Below, one piece after another: positions 7,503 through 17,413 of a stretch of 64,000 bases of DNA; the first letter of the stretch is position 1, and each line of letters begins with the position of its first letter. The stretch is from Celeribacter sp. PS-C1 (GTDB lineage: Bacteria; Pseudomonadota; Alphaproteobacteria; Rhodobacterales; Rhodobacteraceae): positions 434,001 to 498,000 of the forward strand of contig NZ_JAHXRW010000001.1 in assembly GCF_019429625.1 (NCBI RefSeq), written 5' to 3'. The translations under genes were made by a program, and so were the position numbers. The notes beneath the pieces are model-generated. The model saw only the letters and a list, made by a program, of their open reading frames with translations. It was not told the DNA's origin and did not search any database.

Positions 7503-9692
7503 TTAATTTCCGTTTCCGAAAATCGCGCCCAAGAGGTCAAGCAACACATTGTCGGCCTTGTCGTTGCCGCGCTGACCGTTGCCCGAGGGCTGCACGCGCT
7601 GCACGGTCGGCGGGCTGGAGGGGCGGATCATCGGCAGAGGTTTCGGCTCGATGCCCTCTTGCACCTGCGCCATGGTCCGTTGCCAGATCTCGGCCGGAAG
7701 GCCGCCGCCCGTCACACCGCTCAGGGGCGAGTTGTCGTCATAGCCCATCCAGACACCTGCGACGTAATCGGCGGTAAAGCCCATGAACCACGCGTCACGC
7801 GCTGCCTGCGTTGTGCCGGTCTTGCCCGCCACCTCGACGCCGGGGATTTGCGCCCGACCGCCAGTGCCGCCTTGGACGGCGTTATACATCATATAAATGA
7901 GCTGCTGCGCGCTGTCGGGGGTGATGACACGTTCGCCAAGTCCACCTTCTTGCCCCATCAACGGCGTGTTGTCGCCTTTGAGACGCAGGGAGCGCAAGCC
8001 GTAGGGCGTCACCGACGAGCCGCCATTGAGGATGCCGGCATAGGCGCCGGTCATTTCCAACAGCGTGGTTTCCGACACACCAAGCGCCAGCGCAGGGCCT
8101 TGTGCCAAATCGCTCTCGATGCCGAACATCGAGGCCACGGTGCGCACGTTCTCAAGCCCGGCATCCATCGCCAGCTCGACCGCCGGGATGTTGTAGCTGT
8201 GTTTCAAAGCGTCGGTGACGGTCACGAGGCCATGGAATTTGCGGTCATAGTTCTGCGGCGACCATGGGCCGGAGCCGGGAATGTTGAGCGTGATCGGCTC
8301 GTCCATAATGGGATCGTCATAGGACCAGCCCATGTCCAATGCGGTCGCATAGACGAAGGGTTTGAACGAAGAGCCAGGCTGGCGTTTCGCCTGTGTCGCG
8401 CGGTTGAAGGCGCCCGAGACCTTGAGCTTGCGTCCGCCGACCATCGCGCGCACGGCGCCGTCGGCAGACATCACCACGATGGCGGCCTGCGCCTCGGAGC
8501 CCTCACGCACCTTATTCTCGAAAATCCAGGTCAGGGCCTCTTCGGCCGCACTTTGGATGCGCTGATCAAAAGTGGTTTCGATCACCACATCTTCGGTGGT
8601 GTCGCGGGTCAGGAAATCCGGGCCAGCGCCCATCACCCAATCGGCAAAATAGCCGCCTGCGCGTTTCTCGGCGGTTTCGGACAGCTCGGCGGGGTGCGAT
8701 TTCGCGTAAGCGCGTTCCTCGTCGGTGATGTAGCCCTGTTGGTTCATCAAGAGCAAAACGATGCCCGCGCGCTCTTGCGAGCGTTGCAGGTTGTTCGTCG
8801 GCGCATAGCGGGTCGGCGCGGTCAAAAGACCGGCGAGCATGGCGGATTCGGCGATGGTCACCTCGGCGGCGGATTTACCGAAATAGCGCTGGGCGGCGGC
8901 TTCGAACCCGTTGGCACCCGAGCCGAGGTATGCGCGGTTCATGTAGATCGATAGAATCTCATCCTTGGAATAGCGCGCCTCCATGGCCATCGCGTAGATA
9001 GCCTCTTTGGCTTTCCGCGCGATCGAGCCTTCGCGGCAATCGGCCTCGTATTCCGTCTGGCTCTTCCACTTCGCCGGGTCGTAGGGCACGCCAAGACACA
9101 AAAGCTTTGCGGTCTGCTGCGTCAGTGTAGAGCCGCCATGGCCCGACAGCGGGCCGCGACCCTCGGAGAGGTTGATCCTCACCGCAGAGGCGACACCGCG
9201 CGGCGAGACGCCAAAGTGGCGGTAGAACCGTTTGTCCTCTGTCGCAACGATGGCGTTCTTGAGATGTGGCGACACGGTGTCTGCCGTGATCTGGCCGCCG
9301 AACTGTTCTCCGCGCCAGGCAAACACGGAGCTGTTGCGATCCAAAAGCGTGACCGAGCCGCGCGCGCGCCCATCGAGAAGCTCGGAATAGGGCGGCAGGG
9401 TGGAATAGATATAAAAAACGGCAATGCCCAAAACGACAGCAAATGCCAGCGCGCCACGAGAGAACGTTAGCCAAATTAGCCGCCCGATCCAACGGAACAC
9501 CCCGCTCACCAAACGCACGATCGGATTCGAAGAGCGTTTGCGAGTCGACGCCCGCTTCGCTTTGCGCGGGGCGGCTTTTTTGCGGGTCAGGGGCGATTTT
9601 GCCTTTCTTTTCGGCTTCTTCGCCGCTTTCGCGCCGTTGGGATAGCGGCGCTCTGCGACGAGTTTGCGCTTTCCGCCGTTGGGTCCTGTCAT
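7503..9692 (-). CDS. pbpC: Class A penicillin-binding protein (PBP1A-type transglycosylase/transpeptidase)
   Basis: A 729-residue bifunctional peptidoglycan synthase. A very basic cytoplasmic tail (about 65 residues rich in Lys/Arg/Ala) precedes one membrane anchor (about residues 79-97). The GT51 glycosyltransferase domain then shows VATEDKRFYRHFGV with the catalytic Glu, and GGSTLTQQTAKLL. The transpeptidase domain has the SxxK serine in RQPGSSFKPFVYA, an SYN motif (KHSYNIPAV) and KTGTT. The C-terminus is a short Pro/Gly-rich tail. It stands alone on the minus strand, divergent from glnK. The symbol follows common Rhodobacterales usage and is less certain than the function. Confidence 0.94.
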   Translation of the reverse strand: MTGPNGGKRKLVAERRYPNGAKAAKKPKRKAKSPLTRKKAAPRKAKRASTRKRSSNPIVRLVSGVFRWIGRLIWLTFSRGALAFAVVLGIAVFYIYSTLPPYSELLDGRARGSVTLLDRNSSVFAWRGEQFGGQITADTVSPHLKNAIVATEDKRFYRHFGVSPRGVASAVRINLSEGRGPLSGHGGSTLTQQTAKLLCLGVPYDPAKWKSQTEYEADCREGSIARKAKEAIYAMAMEARYSKDEILSIYMNRAYLGSGANGFEAAAQRYFGKSAAEVTIAESAMLAGLLTAPTRYAPTNNLQRSQERAGIVLLLMNQQGYITDEERAYAKSHPAELSETAEKRAGGYFADWVMGAGPDFLTRDTTEDVVIETTFDQRIQSAAEEALTWIFENKVREGSEAQAAIVVMSADGAVRAMVGGRKLKVSGAFNRATQAKRQPGSSFKPFVYATALDMGWSYDDPIMDEPITLNIPGSGPWSPQNYDRKFHGLVTVTDALKHSYNIPAVELAMDAGLENVRTVASMFGIESDLAQGPALALGVSETTLLEMTGAYAGILNGGSSVTPYGLRSLRLKGDNTPLMGQEGGLGERVITPDSAQQLIYMMYNAVQGGTGGRAQIPGVEVAGKTGTTQAARDAWFMGFTADYVAGVWMGYDDNSPLSGVTGGGLPAEIWQRTMAQVQEGIEPKPLPMIRPSSPPTVQRVQPSGNGQRGNDKADNVLLDLLGAIFGNGN

Positions 9693-9896
9693 GCTTTTGC
9701 TCGATATCTGCCAGGTTTTGATTGCACAGGACTCTAATCAGTTGGGGGGTGAATGTTGAGGGGAAACGAGTCGCGTTCACGTCTTTATTTTCTGCACATT
9801 TTTTAGTCTCGCTGCACAAAATGTATAATTTTTAGGCGAACGTGCTCGAAAATGACTCACGTCAAGCAACCCCATCGCTTGTGAAAAAACGCCTAA

Positions 9897-10301
<405 letters not shown>

Positions 10302-10335
10302 TCGCGCTTACCCGAGACGAAAGGGACTGAAACCT

Positions 10336-11673
<1,338 letters not shown>

Positions 11674-11698
11674 TCCCTTCCTCAGTCTGAAAATCATG

Positions 11699-11730
11699 AG
11701 CCCGGGCGCGCAATCGCCCGGGCTTTTTCT
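11699..11730 (+). terminator. Intrinsic terminator after glnK-amtB
   Basis: A perfect 10-bp stem agcccgggcg (11699-11708) / cgcccgggct (11715-11724) with a 6-base loop, followed by a T-rich run (ttttct). Confidence 0.9.
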
Positions 11731-11800
11731 ATCGTGGAAACCATTTCTCAATCATGACGCCCTAAGCCTGATGTCGAGTTTTAGAACCCTCGAGGTCTCG

Positions 11801-12559
11801 ATGTTGCGCAAGAACTGCGGTCTTTTTCTTATTTTTATGCTCTGGCCTTTTGCTTTGGCGGCGGAGCCACTATCGCTATTGCGGCCCAGCGGGCAGGGTT
11901 GGGATTTGGAACGTCAGCCACTGATCGCAGTGGCTCCGCAGCCTTTGGTGAACGCCTCGCTAAAGGGAGCCACGGCCATTGGCCCAAGCCTCTTTGCCGG
12001 GCGCGCGGAAGGAAGTTTCTTCGAACCCCTGCCGCCACGCCCAGAAGCCCGCGCCAAAATCCGAACCCTGTCGCGCGCGCCTGCTGACATTGCCTTGATC
12101 CGCGCCATGATCGGGCGCGCCGAAAGTCCGCGCGATGGCTATGATGCCGTGCAGCATGGGGCAAAGCGTAAGCCGGGCAAGAAGCCGTCGCAGATGTCGC
12201 TGGGCGAGATTTTCGAATGGATCAAGGATACGCCGGGCCAGCCCCATGCCATCGGCTATTACCAATTCATTCCCTCGACGCTGGGGCGTCTGGTGATGGA
12301 GTTGGATCTGGGGCCGGAGGTGATCTTTACTCCGGCGGTGCAGGACCAACTGGCGAATATCTTGCTGGCGGATGCGGGGATTTACGAACTGCGCGCGGGG
12401 CAGATCACCCGGCATCAATTCATGAACAATCTCGCCAAAATCTGGGCCGGTCTGCCAACCTCGTCGGGCAAGTCGCATTATCATGGCTATGCCGGGAACA
12501 AGGCGACGGTGAGCTGGGCCGAGTTTGATCGGGAGATGGCCAAGGCTTTCCCGAGTTGA
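11801..12559 (+). CDS. Secreted lambda-lysozyme-like (GH104-type) peptidoglycan hydrolase
   Basis: A 252-residue protein with a signal peptide (MLRKNCGLFLIFMLWPFALAA). About 70 Pro/Ala-rich residues follow, then a C-terminal domain resembling phage lambda endolysin R. That domain has a likely catalytic Glu108 in IGRAESPRDGYDAV, AIGYYQFIPSTLG, FTPAVQDQLANILLADAG, and an NNLAKIWAGLP block corresponding to the lambda-type SNIWASLP. It would cleave glycan strands in the periplasm. I chose the ATG at 11801 because it begins the signal peptide. No holin, spanin or other phage gene is nearby, so it looks like a host cell-wall enzyme. The family call is by motif only. Confidence 0.7.
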   Translation: MLRKNCGLFLIFMLWPFALAAEPLSLLRPSGQGWDLERQPLIAVAPQPLVNASLKGATAIGPSLFAGRAEGSFFEPLPPRPEARAKIRTLSRAPADIALIRAMIGRAESPRDGYDAVQHGAKRKPGKKPSQMSLGEIFEWIKDTPGQPHAIGYYQFIPSTLGRLVMELDLGPEVIFTPAVQDQLANILLADAGIYELRAGQITRHQFMNNLAKIWAGLPTSSGKSHYHGYAGNKATVSWAEFDREMAKAFPS

Positions 12560-12583
12560 AAAGGGCGCGCTGAGGCGCCCTTT
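12560..12583. terminator. Bidirectional terminator between the lysozyme-like and rhodanese genes
   Basis: The stem aaagggcgc (12560-12568) pairs with gcgcccttt (12575-12583) around a 6-base loop, between convergent stop codons. Confidence 0.8.
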
Positions 12584-12592
12584 CACCTTCGC

Positions 12593-12973
12593 TTAGGAGG
12601 CGGGCACGGCTTTGGGGGCGCCGGTTGCCATGTCGGTGCCGGTGTAGGCCTTGCCCGCGGCTTTCCAGGCGCCAAAGCCGCCTTCCATATGGGCCACAGG
12701 GTTCATGCCGGCTGCGGCACAGGCGGCGGCCACTTTGGCGGAGCGCATGCCAGAGCCACAATGGAACACGATGCGTTTGCCTGTCTGAGATGGCAGTTTC
12801 TCGGCGGAGAAGAAGGACATCGGCAAGAGGAGCGCGCCGGGGATATGCTCAAAGGCGTATTCCTGCGGCGTGCGCACGTCGATCAGAGCGATCTCATTAG
12901 CGTCAAAGGCTTTGGCGACTTCATCCACAGTCCATGTTTCAAAGCTCAGCCCATCTACAGTCTCAGTTTTCAT
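12593..12973 (-). CDS. Single-domain rhodanese-like sulfurtransferase
   Basis: A 126-residue protein made of one rhodanese domain. Visible motifs are ALIDVRTPQEYAFEHIPGA (CH2A-type block) and the active-site loop HCGSGMRS with the persulfide-forming Cys72. A C-terminal GGFGAWKAAGKAY completes the fold. I set the start at 12973 (MKTETVDGL) because AGGA lies 8 bases upstream; an in-frame ATG at 13003 would add 10 residues. It could carry persulfide sulfur or detoxify cyanide or sulfide, and the acceptor is unknown. It is monocistronic, with terminators on both sides. Confidence 0.88.
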   Translation of the reverse strand: MKTETVDGLSFETWTVDEVAKAFDANEIALIDVRTPQEYAFEHIPGALLLPMSFFSAEKLPSQTGKRIVFHCGSGMRSAKVAAACAAAGMNPVAHMEGGFGAWKAAGKAYTGTDMATGAPKAVPAS

Positions 12974-13090
12974 AGCGGTTCCTTCGGAGGTTTGTCTGGC
13001 CATAGACATATGTGACCAGACCGCATTTAAAACTCATCTTTTCGTGACGCGCGTTTGTGTCACGCCGTAGCGACCGCAGGCTAACACGAA

Positions 13091-13114
13091 AAAAGCGCGC
13101 CGAAGCGCGCTTTT
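13091..13114 (-). terminator. Intrinsic terminator downstream of the aminotransferase gene
   Basis: A 10-bp stem aaaagcgcgc (13091-13100) / gcgcgctttt (13105-13114) with a 4-base loop. On the minus strand it ends in a T-run of six. It lies 23 bases after the aminotransferase stop codon. Confidence 0.85.
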
Positions 13115-13136
13115 GATCCGTTGTTTTCGCAAGAGC

Positions 13137-14321
13137 TTACTTGCAGGTCTTTGCCACGGCCTCGGCCAGAAGCGGCACGGTCTCTGCGTTGAGGCCGGCA
13201 ATGTTCATGCGCGAGTCGCCGACCATGTAGATGCCGAAGTCTTCGCGGATTTTCAGCACCTCTTCCGACGTCGCACCGATGCGGGAGAACATGCCGCGGT
13301 GACGGGCGATGAAGTCAAAGCGATCCGAATTTGTCAGGCGCTTCAGCTCGTCGGAGAGCTGTTGGCGCAGGCCCAGCATGCCGAGGCGCACTTCTTCCAA
13401 TTCCGCCATCCAGTCGGCCTTGAGGGCCTCATCGGTGAGGATCATCGTCACCAAACGTGCGCCATGATCCGGCGGGAAAGAGTAGTTCTGACGGTTGAGG
13501 AAGTTGAGCGTGCCTTGCGTGACCGGGGTTTGCTCGGCTGTCTCGGAGATCGCCATGAGGCAGCCGGTGCGCTCACGGTAAATGCCGAAGTTTTTCGAGC
13601 AGCTTGAGGCGATCAGAAGTTCCGGCAGTTTCGCAGCCAAAAGACGGGTCGCCGCCGCGTCTTCTTCAAGCCCGTCACCAAAGCCCTGATAGGCGATGTC
13701 CACCAGAGCGGTGGCGCCCTTCTCGGCGATCAGATCGGCCACGAGACCGTATTGCTCCAGCGTCAGGTTTGCGCCGGTCGGGTTGTGACAGCAGCCATGC
13801 AGCAAAACCACATCGCCTGCTTTCACCGCCTTGAGGCTGTCCATCATCGCGTCGAAATCGACGGTGCAGGAGGCCTCGTCGAAATAGGCGTATTCCGCGT
13901 GGTTCAGCTTCATGAACTTGATGATCGAGACGTGGTTCGGCCAGGTCGGGTTCGAGGTCCAGATCGTGGTCTCGGGATCGACCAGTTTCGCCAGCTCAAG
14001 CGCCTGACGCACGGCGCCCGTGCCGCCAGGCGTCGCAATCGCGCCAACGCGCGCGTGATCCACAGAAGAGCTCAGAACCAGAGTCTTCATCGCCGCACCA
14101 AAGGCCGGATCGCCGGAAAGCGCGGTGTATTTTTTGGTGGTCTCGACTTCCCAAAGCTGCTTTTCGGCCGCTTTGATTGCACGCATCACCGGGGTCTCGC
14201 CGTCCGCATTCTTATAGATGCCGACGCCCAGGTCGATCTTCGTGTCGCGCGGATCGTTTTGATACAGCGCCATGAGTTCGAGGATTTTATCCGCCGGTTG
14301 GGGTTTCAGATTGCTCAGCAT
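13137..14321 (-). CDS. tyrB: Aromatic amino acid aminotransferase (class Ia, TyrB/AspC-like)
   Basis: A 394-residue PLP-dependent transaminase. It has the AspC/TyrB hallmarks IDLGVGIYKNADG, TPGGTGAVRQALEL, TSNPTWPNH, LHGCCHNPTGANL and VDIAYQGFGDGLEEDA. The PLP lysine is in SCSKNFGIYRERTG, and the substrate-carboxylate Arg is near the C-terminus (MVGDSRMNIAGL). It interconverts aromatic or dicarboxylic amino acids and 2-oxoacids. Family members in Rhodobacterales are called aromatic aminotransferase or aspartate aminotransferase, and specificity cannot be fixed from sequence. The ATG at 14321 shares one base with the sseA stop codon. Confidence 0.92.
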   Translation of the reverse strand: MLSNLKPQPADKILELMALYQNDPRDTKIDLGVGIYKNADGETPVMRAIKAAEKQLWEVETTKKYTALSGDPAFGAAMKTLVLSSSVDHARVGAIATPGGTGAVRQALELAKLVDPETTIWTSNPTWPNHVSIIKFMKLNHAEYAYFDEASCTVDFDAMMDSLKAVKAGDVVLLHGCCHNPTGANLTLEQYGLVADLIAEKGATALVDIAYQGFGDGLEEDAAATRLLAAKLPELLIASSCSKNFGIYRERTGCLMAISETAEQTPVTQGTLNFLNRQNYSFPPDHGARLVTMILTDEALKADWMAELEEVRLGMLGLRQQLSDELKRLTNSDRFDFIARHRGMFSRIGATSEEVLKIREDFGIYMVGDSRMNIAGLNAETVPLLAEAVAKTCK

Positions 14322-15175
14322 TACGCGTCTCCAGTCGCGACTTTCAGGTCGCCATACATGCCCCATTCCGCCCAGGATCCGTCATAAAGCGCGAAAGGCA
14401 CGCCAAGACGGGTGAGCGCGAGGCCCAAGATTGCAGCACTCACCCCTGACCCACAGCTGGTGATTGCCGGTTTGCTCAAATCAACGCCAGCGGCCTCGAA
14501 AACGGCGCGCAGCTCGTCGGTGGATTTCATCGTGCCATCGGGGTTCAAGACCTCGCCAAAGGGCACGTTGTGGGAATTCGGGATGTGACCAGAGGCCAGC
14601 CCCGGACGCGGTTCGGGGGCGTCACCCCGAAAACGCTCGCGCGAGCGCGCGTCGATGATCACATAGTCGCCCAGTTTTGCAGAGGCCGCGACCTGCGTCA
14701 CGTCCCGCACCAGTTCGGGGCGAATTTCCGTGATCATATGGCGGTCGCGAATGGTCGGCGGCTGATCCGTGACCGGGTGGCCTTCGGCCTTCCATTTCGG
14801 CAGGCCGCCATCAAGAACGGCGACATTGTCCTGACCGAAATATTTGAACATCCACCACACACGGGGCGCGGAGAACATGCCGGAGCTGTCATAGACCACC
14901 ACCTGATGTCCGTCGCCAATGCCAAGCGCGCGCATGCGGGACATGAACTTTTCAACGGGCGGCAACATATGCGGCAGATCGGAGCGCAGGTCGGCGACCT
15001 CGTCGATGTCGACAAACCGCGCGCCGGGAATATGTTCGCGCTCATACTCGTCGAGACAATCGCGCTCCTCCGCCGGCATGTACCAACTGGCGTCGATGAG
15101 GCGAAGCTCCGGCGCTTTCAGGTGCTCGGCGAGCCAGTCGGTCGAGACGAGCGTTTTGGGATCGCTATTGGGCAT
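14321..15175 (-). CDS. sseA: 3-mercaptopyruvate sulfurtransferase (two-domain rhodanese)
   Basis: A 284-residue tandem-rhodanese protein, the standard length. The inactive N-terminal domain contains IDASWYMP and the EREHIPGARFVDID block. The active C-terminal domain has YVIIDARSRERFRGDAPEPRPGL, GHIPNSHNVPF and the catalytic loop SCGSGVSA with Cys241. That CGSGV-type loop marks mercaptopyruvate sulfurtransferases rather than thiosulfate ones. It transfers sulfur from 3-mercaptopyruvate to thiols or cyanide. Its link to the aminotransferase makes sense: transamination of cysteine yields 3-mercaptopyruvate, so the pair could form a cysteine degradation route. That link is inferred. Confidence 0.93.
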   Translation of the reverse strand: MPNSDPKTLVSTDWLAEHLKAPELRLIDASWYMPAEERDCLDEYEREHIPGARFVDIDEVADLRSDLPHMLPPVEKFMSRMRALGIGDGHQVVVYDSSGMFSAPRVWWMFKYFGQDNVAVLDGGLPKWKAEGHPVTDQPPTIRDRHMITEIRPELVRDVTQVAASAKLGDYVIIDARSRERFRGDAPEPRPGLASGHIPNSHNVPFGEVLNPDGTMKSTDELRAVFEAAGVDLSKPAITSCGSGVSAAILGLALTRLGVPFALYDGSWAEWGMYGDLKVATGDA

Positions 15176-15291
15176 GATCAGACCTTTGCTGAGCTTTCGG
15201 GTTCTGCCTTAGCGCTCTCTCACCGCGCGTGCAAGCATCGCCCGCCGCACATGCGGCTTGCGGCGCAATAAAGTAACCGAGACGTGAGAAT

Positions 15292-15774
15292 TCAGCCGCC
15301 GTGGCGCAGCAGGCGCTGTTTCTGACGGCCCCAATCGCGCTTGGCTTCTGTCTGGCGCTTGTCGACGGTCTTCTTACCTTTGGCGATGCCGAGTTTGATT
15401 TTGACCCGACCCTTATGGTTGAAATACATCACCAGAGGCACAAGCGTCATGCCCTCGCGCCCCGTCGCCTGCCACAGTTTCGACAGCTCGCGGCGTGACA
15501 CCAAAAGCTTGCGCTTGCGGCGTTCCTCATGCGGGAACATCGCCTGCTCGTAGGGCGCGATATAGGAGTTGGTCAGCCACAGCTCGCCATTGTCGACCGA
15601 AGCGTAGCTTTCGGCGATGTTCGATTGGCCGGTGCGCAGGGATTTGACCTCGGAGCCGGTGAGCACGATCCCGCATTCAATGTCATCCTCGATGGCATAG
15701 TCGTAGCGGGCCCGCCGGTTTTCGGCGATGACCTTGTAGTTCTTTTCTTCGGGCGTTTGTTTTTTCTTGGCCAT
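15292..15774 (-). CDS. smpB: SsrA-binding protein SmpB
   Basis: A 160-residue SmpB of normal length, the tmRNA partner in trans-translation. Recognised blocks are [72 protein letters not shown] and the basic C-terminal tail [19 protein letters not shown], which enters the ribosomal A site. The tmRNA gene (ssrA) is not seen in this window. In many alphaproteobacteria smpB lies near dapA, as it does here (dapA is 600 bases downstream on the same strand, across the channel gene on the opposite strand). Confidence 0.96.
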   Translation of the reverse strand: MAKKKQTPEEKNYKVIAENRRARYDYAIEDDIECGIVLTGSEVKSLRTGQSNIAESYASVDNGELWLTNSYIAPYEQAMFPHEERRKRKLLVSRRELSKLWQATGREGMTLVPLVMYFNHKGRVKIKLGIAKGKKTVDKRQTEAKRDWGRQKQRLLRHGG

Positions 15775-15868
15775 GATGAGTGCTCAGATAGGTGTTTGTG
15801 GACGATCTGTCCACTGGCCCCGTGTCTGGAATTCTGGCAAAACATCCGGAAATCTCTTCGAGGCGCCT

Positions 15869-16309
15869 ATGTTTATCCAGATTTTCGTCGGCACGGTCCT
15901 GATCCTCCTGTCCGTTTTCGTGGCGGCCTTGGGGTTTCTGGTTATGGAGCTGGCGCTTCAGCGCGCGCATGGCTGGCTGATCCGTGAGCCGCATCGACCG
16001 AAACTGGCGGTGGTTTTGTTTGGCGCGGTGATTGCGGTGTTGTGGATGATCACGGCAGGGGTCTGGATCTGGGCGATTGGGTTTCGTCTTTTGGGCCTGT
16101 TCGCGCACTTCGAAGAGGCTTTGTATTTTTCCCTCGTGGCCTTCACGACGCTGGGTTTTGGCGATCTGTTGTTGCCGGAGAATTGGCGTTTGCTGGGCGG
16201 GTTTGCCGCCACGAACGGGCTTTTGAACATCGGGATGATGACCGCTCTTTTGATGGAAGTGCTGCGCCATGTGCGGCGCAACCAGTTGGAAAGTCGGCAT
16301 TCACGATAA
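15869..16309 (+). CDS. Small ion-channel protein (two-TM pore family)
   Basis: A 146-residue membrane protein: a transmembrane helix at residues 3-28, a second at about 47-71, a re-entrant pore region with the filter TLGFGD (residues 94-99), and a final helix to about residue 133. The arrangement fits Ion_trans_2 potassium-channel domains, whose canonical filter is TVGYGD; Leu and Phe replace Val and Tyr here. The protein has no cytoplasmic RCK domain. I placed the start at the ATG 15869 where the first helix begins. It lies alone between smpB and dapA on the opposite strand and ends at a terminator. Confidence 0.75.
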   Translation: MFIQIFVGTVLILLSVFVAALGFLVMELALQRAHGWLIREPHRPKLAVVLFGAVIAVLWMITAGVWIWAIGFRLLGLFAHFEEALYFSLVAFTTLGFGDLLLPENWRLLGGFAATNGLLNIGMMTALLMEVLRHVRRNQLESRHSR

Positions 16310-16311
16310 AA

Positions 16312-16335
16312 AAAGGGCTCCGAATGGAGCCCTTT
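16312..16335. terminator. Bidirectional terminator between the channel gene and dapA
   Basis: A 10-bp stem aaagggctcc (16312-16321) / ggagcccttt (16326-16335) with a gaat loop, flanked by an A-run on the left, between convergent genes. Confidence 0.88.
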
Positions 16336-16358
16336 CTCGAAGTCGATCTGCGCGAACT

Positions 16359-17231
16359 TTAGAGCAGCCCGGCATGCTCCATTGCCGATTTGATCGCGGC
16401 CTTGGTGTCGTCAGAGAGTGGCGTCAGCGGCAGACGCACGTCGTCGGAGCACAGCCCCAGCAAGGACATCGCATATTTCGCACCGCACACTCCCGGCTCC
16501 ATGAAGATCGCCAGATGCAGCGGCATCAGTTTGTCGGTGATTTTCAGGGCTTTCGCGTAATCGCCAAGCGCGCAGGCGGCCTGCATCTCGGCGCAGAGTT
16601 TCGGTGCGACGTTGGCGGTTACGGAAATGCAGCCGACACCCCCATGGGCGTTGAAGCCCAGAGCGGTGGCATCCTCACCGGAGAGTTGGCAGAACTCCGG
16701 TCCGCACGCCATGCGGGTTTTCGGCACGCGAGACAGATCGCCGGTGGCATCTTTCACGCCGACAATGCGCGGCAGTTTCGAGAGCTGCGCCATCGTTTCC
16801 GTGGTCATGTCGATCACCGAACGGCCCGGAATGTTGTAGATCACGATCGGCAATTCGGCGGCGTCATGCATCGCGGTGAAATGCGCGATGAGGCCTTTTT
16901 GCGTCGGCTTGTTATAATAGGGCGTTACGACCAGCGCCGCGTCTGCGCCCACTTTGGCCGCATGTTGGATCAGGCGAATGCCCTCGGCGGTGTTGTTCGA
17001 CCCGGCACCCGCAATGACCGGCACGCGACCGGCGGCGGTTTCCACCACGATCTCGATGACTTTTTCATGCTCGGCATGGCTCAGTGTCGGGCTTTCGCCG
17101 GTTGTGCCGACGGGAACGAGGCCGGAAGAGCCTTGTTCTATGTGCCATTCGACCAAGCGTTTGAGCGTATCGACATCCAGTTCGCCGTTCTTAAACGGCG
17201 TCACCAGTGCAGGAATGGATCCTTTGAACAT
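16359..17231 (-). CDS. dapA: 4-hydroxy-tetrahydrodipicolinate synthase
   Basis: A 290-residue DapA of standard length. It condenses pyruvate with aspartate semialdehyde in the lysine/diaminopimelate pathway. The GTTGESPTL motif (residues 43-51) binds the pyruvate carboxylate. Tyr132 in IYNIPGRS and the Schiff-base Lys160 in [10 protein letters not shown] complete the active site, with Arg137 for the aspartate semialdehyde carboxylate. A purine-rich site precedes the ATG. It is divergent from the soluble lytic transglycosylase gene, so precursor supply and turnover of peptidoglycan lie side by side. Confidence 0.96.
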   Translation of the reverse strand: MFKGSIPALVTPFKNGELDVDTLKRLVEWHIEQGSSGLVPVGTTGESPTLSHAEHEKVIEIVVETAAGRVPVIAGAGSNNTAEGIRLIQHAAKVGADAALVVTPYYNKPTQKGLIAHFTAMHDAAELPIVIYNIPGRSVIDMTTETMAQLSKLPRIVGVKDATGDLSRVPKTRMACGPEFCQLSGEDATALGFNAHGGVGCISVTANVAPKLCAEMQAACALGDYAKALKITDKLMPLHLAIFMEPGVCGAKYAMSLLGLCSDDVRLPLTPLSDDTKAAIKSAMEHAGLL

Positions 17232-17413
17232 CGTACGCTCCTTTTCGTTTTGCTCGTTCGTCGTGATGAGTGAGGCGTGAGTCGCCCCTGAAAGTTCCGG
17301 CGGAAACTAGCCGCCTTCGCGCCCGTTCACAAGAATCTGTGTTGCCGCATATTTCGAAGCCGTTACTTTGGTCTTTAAGACAAGAGCAGCTCTCACAAGA
17401 ACAAGACCAGATC

